A model generated the notes under the pieces. The model was given only the letters and a program-made list of their open reading frames with translations. It made no database searches and was not told the DNA's origin. From an uncultured delta proteobacterium (GTDB taxonomy: Bacteria > Myxococcota_A > Polyangia > Polyangiales > Ga0077539): a stretch of DNA of 8,695 nucleotides. The stretch spans positions 1 to 8,695 of the forward strand of contig CAIOSS010000724.1 of NCBI GenBank assembly GCA_903860995.1, written 5' to 3'. Of the stretch, positions 1-6,179 are shown one piece after another (the stretch's first letter is position 1; each line of letters opens with the position of its first letter). Both the position numbers and the translations under genes were made by a program.

Positions 1-1
1 C

Positions 2-1969
2 GACGGCGGCTCGGCCAGCGCCAGCGAGATCGTCGCGGGCGCCCTCAAGAACCACAACCGCGCGGTGATCGTCGGCGGCACGTCCTTCGGCAAGGGCAGC
101 GTGCAGACCATCCGCAACCTGCCCGACGGCGGCGCGCTCAAGATCACCATCGCGCAGTACCTCACGCCCGGCGACGTCTCCATCCAAGGGATCGGAATCA
201 CCCCGGACATCGAGCTCATGCCGATGACCGTCGACCCGCTCGACATGGACCTCGACGCCGACAAGCTCTTCCCCCGCGAGGCCGACCTCTCGGCGCACCT
301 CACCAACACCCGCGCCCGCGGCGGCGACCACCCCGCCGAGACCGTGCGGTACTTCTTCCCCTACGAGGAGCGCGAGCAGCTTCGGCTGCGCGGCGCCGAC
401 GACATCGCCGACGACGGCTTCCGGGAGGACTTCTCCATCCGCTTCGTGCGCGACCTGCTCGCCAACGCCCCGCGCCCCGGCCGACGCGAGCTCATCGCCG
501 ACGCCCGCCCGCTGCTCGACCGCACCCGCGCCGAGCAGGTGGCCGGCGTCGCCCGGGCGCTGCAGGCCCTGCGCGTCGACTGGGAGGAGGGCGCCGACGC
601 CGGGGGCACGCCCAACGTCGAGGTCACCATGCGCACCTCGCGGCCCGAGAACACCGCGGCGCCCGGCGAGGCCTTCGACCTCACGGTGACGGTCACCAAC
701 CGCGGCACCACGCCCCTATTCCGGCTGCGCGCCAACACCAAGAGCGACAACCCGATGTTCGAGAACCGGGAGTTCGTCTTCGGCCGCGTCAACCCCGGCG
801 AGACCCGCACATGGACCTCGCCGCTCGGGCTCTGCGAGTACGAGGGCTTCCGCCCCGGCAGCAGCTCGCTCCCGGCGCCCGGCACCCGCAAGGTGTGCCT
901 CGTGCCGCGCGCGGCCCTCTCGCGCACCGACGGCATCCGGCTGGAGTGGTCGGAGTCGCACGGGCACGTCCCCCCCGCGGAGGCCGTCGCGCCGCTGCGG
1001 GCGTCCATCCGCGGGCTCGAGCGGCCGGTGTTCGCGTACGGCTGGCAGTTCGCCGAGCAGCGCGGCTCGGGCAACGGCGACGGGCGCATCCAGCGCGGCG
1101 AGCGCATGACGATGTTCCTGACGCTGAAGAACGTCGGGCGCGGCCGCACCTTTGTCGCCCGCGCCAACCTGAAGAACCTCTCCGGCGCGGGTGTGCTGCT
1201 GCGCGACGCGCGCTTCGACATCAACAACATGATGCCGGGCGAGGAGCGCCGCGTGGCCTTTACCTTTGACGTGGCGCAGACCTTCCGCGAAGACGAGCTC
1301 AAGCTCGAGCTCGTGGTCGAGGACGAAGACCTCCGCGAGGTCACCTCGCAGAAGCTCCGGGTGCCCATCGCCCAGGCTGGGCCCGCGGTCACCGCCGCCA
1401 CCGGGGCCTTCGTGCCCGCGGCCGCGCTCGAGCTTCGGGAGTCGCCCGCCACCGACGCGCGGATCATCCTCCGGGCGCCGGCGGGGACGTCGTTCCCGAT
1501 CACGGCGCAGTGGGGCGAGTGGGTGCGCGTCGACGCCGGCGACGGCCGGCCCGGCTGGGTCGCCCGCGCGCTGGGCAACGGCCGCCCCGCCCCGGGGCCG
1601 CGCGTGCTCACCTTCGTGCTGCACAACTCGCCCCCGCTCATCGAGACCACCGGGTCCGTCACCCTCGCGGTGCGCGGCACCTCGATGACCCTCGAGGGCA
1701 CCGCCACGGACGAGAACCGCGTGCTCGACCTCTACGTCTTCGTGGGCCCCCACAAGGTGTTCTACCAGTCCAACCGCGACGCGGCCGACCCGCGGCGGAT
1801 GACCTTCTCCGCGCCGCTCCCGCTGCGGCCCGGGGCGAACATCGTCTCCGTGGTGGCCCGCGAGGGCGACGACGTGGCCGCGCGACGCACCTACGTCATC
1901 CGCCGCGACGGCCCCAACGGCGAGCTGCTGGTCACCCCGCGGCACGGCGAAGAAGACGACGAGGACTGA
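2..1969 (+). CDS. S41 family C-terminal processing serine peptidase with CARDB/SH3/Ig-like C-terminal domains (5' truncated)
   Basis: The window opens inside this gene; 655 residues remain and the start, any signal peptide, the PDZ domain and the first half of the protease lie upstream. Residues 1-31 hold the S41 active site: GGSASASEI, with nucleophile Ser6, and FGKGSVQ, with general base Lys31. Their 25-residue spacing equals that of Ser452 and Lys477 in E. coli Prc. The protease fold ends near residue 75 (GITPDIEL). Beyond it are about 580 further residues, unusual for the family: a linker, two CARDB-like beta domains (about 205-282 and 357-457, the second opening with NGDGRIQRGE), an SH3b-like domain (about 470-524, ending in GWVARAL), an Ig-like domain (about 544-641) and an acidic tail. 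It probably acts in the periplasm or on the cell surface, cleaving proteins near their C-termini; the appended domains may recruit substrate or bind the wall. The layout resembles myxobacterial S41 peptidases of the MXAN_5808 type, a comparison made from memory. The S41 assignment is firm; substrate unknown. Confidence 0.92.
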   Translation, partial: DGGSASASEIVAGALKNHNRAVIVGGTSFGKGSVQTIRNLPDGGALKITIAQYLTPGDVSIQGIGITPDIELMPMTVDPLDMDLDADKLFPREADLSAHLTNTRARGGDHPAETVRYFFPYEEREQLRLRGADDIADDGFREDFSIRFVRDLLANAPRPGRRELIADARPLLDRTRAEQVAGVARALQALRVDWEEGADAGGTPNVEVTMRTSRPENTAAPGEAFDLTVTVTNRGTTPLFRLRANTKSDNPMFENREFVFGRVNPGETRTWTSPLGLCEYEGFRPGSSSLPAPGTRKVCLVPRAALSRTDGIRLEWSESHGHVPPAEAVAPLRASIRGLERPVFAYGWQFAEQRGSGNGDGRIQRGERMTMFLTLKNVGRGRTFVARANLKNLSGAGVLLRDARFDINNMMPGEERRVAFTFDVAQTFREDELKLELVVEDEDLREVTSQKLRVPIAQAGPAVTAATGAFVPAAALELRESPATDARIILRAPAGTSFPITAQWGEWVRVDAGDGRPGWVARALGNGRPAPGPRVLTFVLHNSPPLIETTGSVTLAVRGTSMTLEGTATDENRVLDLYVFVGPHKVFYQSNRDAADPRRMTFSAPLPLRPGANIVSVVAREGDDVAARRTYVIRRDGPNGELLVTPRHGEEDDED

Positions 1970-1980
1970 GGCGTCGGCCC

Positions 1981-2412
1981 GTGGGCGCCCTGTCCATCAA
2001 GAGCACGGCCGAGGACACCGTCGGGGTGATCGGGCGGCTCGGCGAGAAGCCCACCGCGATCGGGAGGATCACCAAGGTCATCGACGAGATCACCGAGCGC
2101 ACCAACCTGCTGGCGCTCAACGCGGCCATCCTGGCGGCGCAGGCCACCGACGAGCAGGCGCGCGGGTCGCAGCAGGTGACCGAGGCCATGCACCGGATGA
2201 CCGAGACGGTGCAGCAGAGCGCGGCCGCGGCGGCGACGCAGGCGCGGGGCTCCGAGCAGGTGCAGCGGGCAGCCGAGCAGACCCGGGCGCTCACCGGGCA
2301 GGCCGAGGGGGTGGGCCGGCTGGTGCGCTCGCTGGCGTCGCTCCAGGCGGCGCACGGGGCCCCGGCGGAGGGCGGCGCGCGGAGGCCCGATGAACGCCCC
2401 GGCGCTGTGTGA
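1981..2412 (+). CDS. Methyl-accepting chemotaxis protein fragment (hairpin tip only), probably a decayed remnant
   Basis: A GTG start with GAGG nine bases upstream (1968-1971, overlapping the previous stop) opens a 143-residue alpha-helical frame. Residues about 35-53 (VIDEITERTNLLALNAAI) are the signature tip of the chemoreceptor signalling hairpin. There is no sensor domain, membrane segment or HAMP domain. After the tip, the usual continuation (EAARAGE..GRGFAVVA..VR.LA) is missing: the text reads LAAQA and then jumps to TDEQARGSQQVTEAM, which resembles the far C-terminal arm of receptors. The Glu and Arg equivalent to Tsr E385 and R388, trimer-contact residues, are Leu and Gln. Both losses keep the frame open. 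The likeliest reading is a receptor gene worn down by truncation and an in-frame deletion of very roughly 60-90 residues; a small soluble coiled-coil protein is the alternative. Its last 23 bases overlap the next gene, suggesting co-transcription. Confidence 0.55.
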   Translation: MGALSIKSTAEDTVGVIGRLGEKPTAIGRITKVIDEITERTNLLALNAAILAAQATDEQARGSQQVTEAMHRMTETVQQSAAAAATQARGSEQVQRAAEQTRALTGQAEGVGRLVRSLASLQAAHGAPAEGGARRPDERPGAV

Positions 2413-2893
2413 CGAGTGCGGCGCGCCCCGGCTGGCGGGCGCGGCGCGGTGCGGCCGCTGCGGGGCGGCGTTTACGGGTTCGGTAAAGTCCCCGCTGGCG
2501 GAGGGCGACCCGGCGGGGGCGGCGCGGGCGTGGCGGGCGGCGACGCGGGCGACCGTGGCCTTCGTGCTGGCGAGCCAGCTCACCCAGTGGCTGTCCATCG
2601 CGCACCACGGGGCGACGGCGTGGTCGCTCGGGCGGGCGCTGGTGACGCTGGCGGTGGGGGTCTTCGTCGGCCGGCAGCTCGGACGGCGCAGCGAGCTCAC
2701 GCTGGCGCTGTGGCCCTGGGTGCTGAACGCCAGCGTGGTGGTGATGGCGCTCACCTTCGCGGCGACGATGCGCTGGGCGCCGCTCCGGGGCTTCGACCTG
2801 TGGCTGACGGGCTGGGCCTGGGCCACGGTGGTGGCCTACGCGGCGGTGCTGTGGCGCCAGCGGCGGGTGGTGCTCGCGGGGGCGGTAGGGTAG
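2390..2893 (+). CDS. Small zinc-ribbon protein with about four membrane segments, function unknown
   Basis: This is a 167-residue protein. The N-terminus carries a compact zinc ribbon, CDEC (Cys7, Cys10) and CGRC (Cys21, Cys24), the treble-clef pattern common in bacterial zinc-ribbon membrane proteins. After a charged linker come four hydrophobic stretches at roughly 53-71, 76-95, 104-126 and 136-155, rich in Ala, Val and Trp, so it should sit in the inner membrane with the ribbon probably cytoplasmic. The ATG is preceded by GGAGG at 2381-2385 with a short 4-base gap. It overlaps the preceding chemoreceptor fragment by 23 bases and ends 10 bases before tatB, so it is probably transcribed with the tat genes. 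Whether it helps Tat export is unknown; I recognise no named family beyond the zinc ribbon. Confidence 0.8.
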   Translation: MNAPALCDECGAPRLAGAARCGRCGAAFTGSVKSPLAEGDPAGAARAWRAATRATVAFVLASQLTQWLSIAHHGATAWSLGRALVTLAVGVFVGRQLGRRSELTLALWPWVLNASVVVMALTFAATMRWAPLRGFDLWLTGWAWATVVAYAAVLWRQRRVVLAGAVG

Positions 2894-2903
2894 AGATCGG
2901 GCG

Positions 2904-3275
2904 ATGTTCGGTATCGGGCTTCCGGAGCTGTTCCTGATCGGGCTCGTGGCGCTGGTGGTGGTCGGGCCGAAAAACCTCCCACAGACGCTGCGCGCCATTG
3001 GCCGCGGGGTGCGGGAGTTTCAGCGGGCGTCGCGCGAGCTGCGCCAGGAGGCGGGCTTCGACGAGGTGGTCGAAGAGGTGACCCGCCCGCTGCGCGAGGG
3101 GCTGTCGGGCATCGAGGACGACATGCGCTCCACCATCGACGACGCGAAGCGCACGATGAGCCTGGAGGACGAGGCCGTCGACCTGGCGATGGAGTACCCC
3201 GAAGGCGGCCCGGATGACTTCGGCGCGCTCCCCGAGGGGGCCAACGTATACCCGGAGACGGAGGGAGCGCCGTGA
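2904..3275 (+). CDS. tatB: Sec-independent (twin-arginine) translocase subunit TatB
   Basis: A 123-residue TatA/B-type protein: a short N-terminal membrane helix (about 5-20), the hinge Gly21-Pro22, an amphipathic helix (about 26-50, RAIGRGVREFQRASRELRQ) and a long acidic, probably disordered tail. The opening MFGIGLPEL with Glu8 in the helix and GPKNLP at the hinge favour TatB over TatA, which normally lacks this Glu and has F-G at the hinge. TatB binds TatC in the inner membrane and forms the receptor for folded proteins bearing RR signal peptides. Its stop overlaps the tatC start (GTGA), which indicates translational coupling. The site before the ATG is poor in Shine-Dalgarno character. 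No separate tatA is present here; it must lie elsewhere, or this protein serves both roles. TatB is the better call on motif and tatC linkage. Confidence 0.93.
   Translation: MFGIGLPELFLIGLVALVVVGPKNLPQTLRAIGRGVREFQRASRELRQEAGFDEVVEEVTRPLREGLSGIEDDMRSTIDDAKRTMSLEDEAVDLAMEYPEGGPDDFGALPEGANVYPETEGAP
3260..3265 (+). promoter_or_regulatory. Shine-Dalgarno of tatC
   Basis: GGAGGG lies inside the last codons of tatB, six bases before the GTG at 3272. It supports that GTG over the internal ATG at 3296, which lacks such a site and would remove eight residues ahead of the conserved SFRDHLEELR. Confidence 0.7.
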
Positions 3276-4363
3276 GCGCCGAGCCTGAAGGCCCGATGAG
3301 CTTCCGCGACCACCTCGAAGAGCTGCGCGGTCGCATCCTGCGCGCCACCCTCGCGGTCATCGCCGGCATGGTGGTGGGGTGGAACTTCCGCGAGCAGCTC
3401 TTCGCCTGGCTGCTGCGCCCGCTGGAGGTCGCGTGGTTCTGCAACGCCCGCGAGAGCACCCCTCAGGCGTGCACCATCCCGCAGATCGTCCACTGGATGC
3501 TGCACTACCCGGTGTTCCGCTCGATGCGCGAGGTGGCCCAGCGCGCGCAGGCGGCGCTCCCGGCCAACGCGGCCTTTCCGCTCAACCCGCAGGTGCACTT
3601 CCCCGACCCCACGTCGGCCTTCGCGGTCTACCTGAAGATCGCCGCCCTCGGAGGCTTCGTGCTGGCCCTCCCGGTGGTGTTCTACCAGCTGTGGATGTTC
3701 ATCGCGCCGGGGCTCTACGCCAAGGAGAAGCGGGTCGTCCTGCCGCTGGTGTTCTTCTCCACGGTGTTCTTCCTGGCCGGCTCGCTCTTCGGCTACCACT
3801 TCGTGTTCCCGGTCGGGTACGCGTGGTTCCTGGGCTTCAGCGGCAAGGTGGGCAACACGGCCGTCACCGTCATCCCGACGCTGATGATGGACGAGTACCT
3901 GAGCTTCACCTCGCAGATGCTCCTGGCCTTCGGGGTGGTCTTCGAGCTCCCGCTCTTCATCTTCTTCCTGTCGCTCGTCGGCCTCGTGACGTGGCGCCAG
4001 CTGCTCTCGTTCTCGCGCTACTTCACGGTCATCGCGTTCATCCTGGCGGCGGTGCTCACGCCCAGCACCGACGTGTACTCGCAGGTGATGCTCGGCCTGC
4101 CGCTCATCGCGCTCTACTTCGTCGCGGTGTTCCTCGCGTACCTCTTCGGCCCGAAGGAGGCGACGCCCTGGCGCGACGCCGTCAGCAAGACCCTGAAGAA
4201 GCGCGACGAGGTGATGACCACCGAGAAGACCACCGAGAAGGCCACCGAGAAGCCCCGCGCGGGCGACGCCGACGCCATCCGCGAGGCGAAGATCCGCGAC
4301 CACGAGGCCAGGGTCGCCGCGAAGATCGCCGCCGCGAAGGCCAACGCGCCCCGCGAGAAGTAG
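3272..4363 (+). CDS. tatC: Sec-independent (twin-arginine) translocase subunit TatC
   Basis: TatC is the six-helix inner-membrane core that recognises RR signal peptides. Family hallmarks are present: cytoplasmic HLEELRGR (14-21, E. coli E15/R17 region), FYQLWMFIAPGLYAKEKR with Phe143 and Glu152 matching E. coli F94 and E103 at the same 9-residue spacing, and LTPSTDVYSQ near the last two helices. At 363 residues it is about 100 longer than usual. Part of the excess (about 47 residues, from offsets to E. coli TatC) lies in the first periplasmic loop between helix 1 and helix 2, and includes Cys57 and Cys67. The rest is a charged C-terminal tail from about 293 onward, containing TTEK/TTEK/ATEK and an Ala/Lys/Arg-rich helix, which should face the cytoplasm. 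The GTG start overlaps the tatB stop by four bases, with a good Shine-Dalgarno. Confidence 0.96.
   Translation: MSAEPEGPMSFRDHLEELRGRILRATLAVIAGMVVGWNFREQLFAWLLRPLEVAWFCNARESTPQACTIPQIVHWMLHYPVFRSMREVAQRAQAALPANAAFPLNPQVHFPDPTSAFAVYLKIAALGGFVLALPVVFYQLWMFIAPGLYAKEKRVVLPLVFFSTVFFLAGSLFGYHFVFPVGYAWFLGFSGKVGNTAVTVIPTLMMDEYLSFTSQMLLAFGVVFELPLFIFFLSLVGLVTWRQLLSFSRYFTVIAFILAAVLTPSTDVYSQVMLGLPLIALYFVAVFLAYLFGPKEATPWRDAVSKTLKKRDEVMTTEKTTEKATEKPRAGDADAIREAKIRDHEARVAAKIAAAKANAPREK
4217..4252 (+). repeat. Three 12-base tandem repeats in the tatC tail
   Basis: Two identical units of ACCACCGAGAAG are followed by a third differing only in its first base (GCC). They are in frame and encode TTEK-TTEK-ATEK (residues 316-327). 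Copy number could vary between strains without shifting the frame. Confidence 0.85.
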
Positions 4364-4399
4364 CCCACTCTCCCTCATCCCTCCCCCCCCCCTCCGCCC
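4364..4399 (-). other. Pyrimidine-only spacer with C10 run; potential G-quadruplex on the minus strand
   Basis: The 36-base gap between tatC and the next GTG has almost no purines. Runs of C lie at 4364-4366, 4372-4374, 4379-4381 and 4383-4392, separated by 5, 4 and 1 bases. The minus strand therefore fits the canonical four-G-run quadruplex pattern, and the plus strand an i-motif. There is no Shine-Dalgarno in it, which is odd for the gene that starts at its end. No hairpin terminator is visible. Confidence 0.6.
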
Positions 4400-5134
4400 G
4401 TGAGCCCTCGCGCGAAGCCCGCCGTCCCTGCGGAAGCCCCCACGCTCCGCTTCCGCGCCCCGGTCGAGCTCCTCGGGACCTTCCGCTTCGTCGCCGTCCC
4501 CGCGCGCGTCAGCCGCGCCTTCGCCCCCTGGGCCGTGGCCGCCCGCATCGCCGTCACTGGCACCCTCAACGCCACGCCCCTCCGCGCGACGCTGCTCCCC
4601 ATCGGCGGCGGCCGCCACCACATCATTCTGCCCGCCTCCGCGCGCCGCGCCGCGGGCCTCACCGACGGCGCCACCGCCGCGCGCGGCCTTCGACGCGCAC
4701 ACCCCATCGCACCGCAAGCAGCTCCTGCGGGTGATCGCCACCGCCGCCCCGCCTGCGGCGCCGACGACTCCCCCGAGCACGAGTGCGACCCCGGCGACCT
4801 CGACGCGGCCTTCGACGGAACGCCCGCCCCCCTGATGGCGCTCGTCACGAAGCTCCGCGCGATGGTCGACGTCTGCGGCCCGGTCGCGGCGGTGGCCCTC
4901 CCCCGCGGGATGGTCTTCGCCGCCGAGCGCCGCGTCCTCTACGTGACCCCCCGCCGCGCCTGGCTGGAGCTTGGCCTCTGTCTACCCAGGCGCATCGAGC
5001 ACCCGCGGGTGCGCCGCATCGACACCGTCACCCTCGACCGCCACGTCCACCGCGTGCGGCTGGAGTCGCCCGCCGACCTCGACGCGACGCTCGCCGACTG
5101 GGTGTGGCAGGCCTACCAGCTCGGCGGCGGTTAG
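4400..5134 (+). CDS. DUF1905-DUF5655 fusion protein with a frame-scrambled junction
   Basis: This is a 244-residue protein from a GTG start without a visible Shine-Dalgarno. Residues about 16-92 match DUF1905, a small beta-barrel domain: LRFRAPVELLG, then VTGTLNATPLRATLLPIGGGRHHIILP and a RRAAGLTDG ending. Residues about 119-243 match DUF5655: a degenerate Cys motif CGADDSPEHEC, then PAPLMALVTKLRAMVDVCGPV, the aromatic/basic strand region, HVHRVRLESPADLDATLADWVWQAY. Neither domain has an established activity. Between them (about 93-118) the sequence is Arg/Pro-rich and looks unlike either family. In the +1 frame at 4680-4745 the same DNA reads RAAFDAHTPSHRKQLLRVIATA, close to the YdeI/OmpD-associated tail that often follows DUF1905. 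I infer that a deletion fused two genes and left this tail out of frame. The reading frame itself is intact. It ends six bases from the convergent M23 gene. Confidence 0.72.
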   Translation: MSPRAKPAVPAEAPTLRFRAPVELLGTFRFVAVPARVSRAFAPWAVAARIAVTGTLNATPLRATLLPIGGGRHHIILPASARRAAGLTDGATAARGLRRAHPIAPQAAPAGDRHRRPACGADDSPEHECDPGDLDAAFDGTPAPLMALVTKLRAMVDVCGPVAAVALPRGMVFAAERRVLYVTPRRAWLELGLCLPRRIEHPRVRRIDTVTLDRHVHRVRLESPADLDATLADWVWQAYQLGGG

Positions 5135-5140
5135 GTCGCC

Positions 5141-6097
5141 TCACACCCCATGGGGAAACCAGATCCCGTCGAAGTCTTCGCTGCGAAACGGGAGGTCGAG
5201 CCGCCCTTCGCGCGCGTGCGTCACCGCGTAGAGCCTGGGCCGCTCGCGGAAGCGCGTCGGGTAGTAGTTCTGCTGGAAGAGCACCGCCATCGCCCGCTCG
5301 TCGGGGTCGCTGATCGCCCGCAGCTCGGCCCGCAGCTCCGGGGCGTACACCGCCTCGATGGCGCGCTCGACCGCGTCGAAGTCCCAGTCCGACGGCGGCA
5401 CCTCCCCATCACGATCCCCCGCCGGGACGGGCCGGTTGCGGTTGCGCCAGAGCGAGGTCTCCCCCTCCACCGCGAAGGGATCGACGTACTCCCCATCGAG
5501 CCAGGTGTTGAAGTGCACGTGCGGCGCGCCGAAGGGAAAGGTGGTGAGACCGTCGAGCCCTGAGTAGCCCGAGAGGGCGATGGGCTGCCCTCGCGCCACG
5601 CGGTCACCCACGCGCACCAGCGCCCGCGCGAGGTGGTTGCTCGACGTGACCAGCCCCCCACCGTGGTCGATGAACACCTTGAGCCCGCCGCGGTTGAACT
5701 CGCTCGACACACGCCGCACGACCCCCGCCGCCGCGGCCACCACCACCGTCCCCACGGGGATCGCGAAGTCCGTCCCGTTGTGGCTGTCGTAGGTGAGCTG
5801 CGTGCCGAGGAAGTCGCGCGCGTTGGTGACCCGCACGCTCCACCCCTCCTCGGGCCGCGGGCGCTCGGCCCGGTTGAAGAGGTTGTAGATCGGCACCAGC
5901 CGCCCGTGCGCCGCGCGCCCGACCCACAGCGGCAGCGCCATGCGCGGGCGGAAGATACGCAGCGAGGTGTGGTCGAAGCGCGTGGGCGGGGTGTGCCCGT
6001 CGCCGCGAAAGGCAAGCAGGGCCTCGCGCAGCCGGGTGCCGATGGGCGACAGGCCGAAGACCTCGGCGACACGGAGCGGGGCGCGCTGGGGTTCCAT
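5141..6097 (-). CDS. M23 family metallopeptidase (LytM/peptidoglycan endopeptidase type)
   Basis: A 318-residue protein with a complete M23 zinc site: His106 and Asp110 in SHNGTDFAIPVG (HxxxD), His155 in SSNHLARAL, and His193/His195 in APHVHF (HxH). The lysostaphin-like beta core spans about 103-206 with the typical GTVVVAAAAGVV and VGDRVARGQPIALSGYSG segments. M23 enzymes cut peptide cross-links in peptidoglycan or act as regulators. About 100 residues precede the domain and about 110 follow; I do not recognise either extension. The chosen ATG (at 6097) begins MEPQRAPLRV; there is no signal peptide or lipobox and no Shine-Dalgarno before it. The open frame continues upstream to 6256, but that part overlaps the divergent DUF6194 gene and has no conserved look. 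Export route is unclear. It converges on the DUF1905-DUF5655 gene. Confidence 0.88.
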   Translation of the reverse strand: MEPQRAPLRVAEVFGLSPIGTRLREALLAFRGDGHTPPTRFDHTSLRIFRPRMALPLWVGRAAHGRLVPIYNLFNRAERPRPEEGWSVRVTNARDFLGTQLTYDSHNGTDFAIPVGTVVVAAAAGVVRRVSSEFNRGGLKVFIDHGGGLVTSSNHLARALVRVGDRVARGQPIALSGYSGLDGLTTFPFGAPHVHFNTWLDGEYVDPFAVEGETSLWRNRNRPVPAGDRDGEVPPSDWDFDAVERAIEAVYAPELRAELRAISDPDERAMAVLFQQNYYPTRFRERPRLYAVTHAREGRLDLPFRSEDFDGIWFPHGV

Positions 6098-6179
6098 GGA
6101 TAAGGTTGCGCGGACGGTACCACCGACGCGCGGGAGACGGCCGTTGCGCTCGGCGTCACACCGGGGTTGAGTGCGCCCC
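6098..6179. promoter_or_regulatory. Divergent intergenic region between the M23 peptidase and DUF6194 genes
   Basis: These 82 bases separate two outward-reading genes and must hold any promoters specific to them. I see no good -35/-10 pair in either direction. TTGCGC at 6106-6111 and GGGG at 6163-6166 are the only loosely suggestive elements. The assignment rests on layout alone. Confidence 0.4.

Noticed and set aside
361..1945. Long minus-strand frames opposite the S41 protease
   Set aside because: No family resemblance and biased composition; the plus-strand protein has recognisable domains over the same span.
2904..3275. Calling the TatA/B-type gene TatA
   Set aside because: Glu8 in the helix, the G-P hinge and the overlap with tatC fit TatB better; a dual role cannot be excluded.
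3020..4780. A 586-codon open frame on the minus strand across tatB, tatC and the next gene
   Set aside because: It is low-complexity (Gly, Arg, Glu, Ala) and antisense to strongly conserved tatB/tatC; long antisense frames are expected at this GC content.
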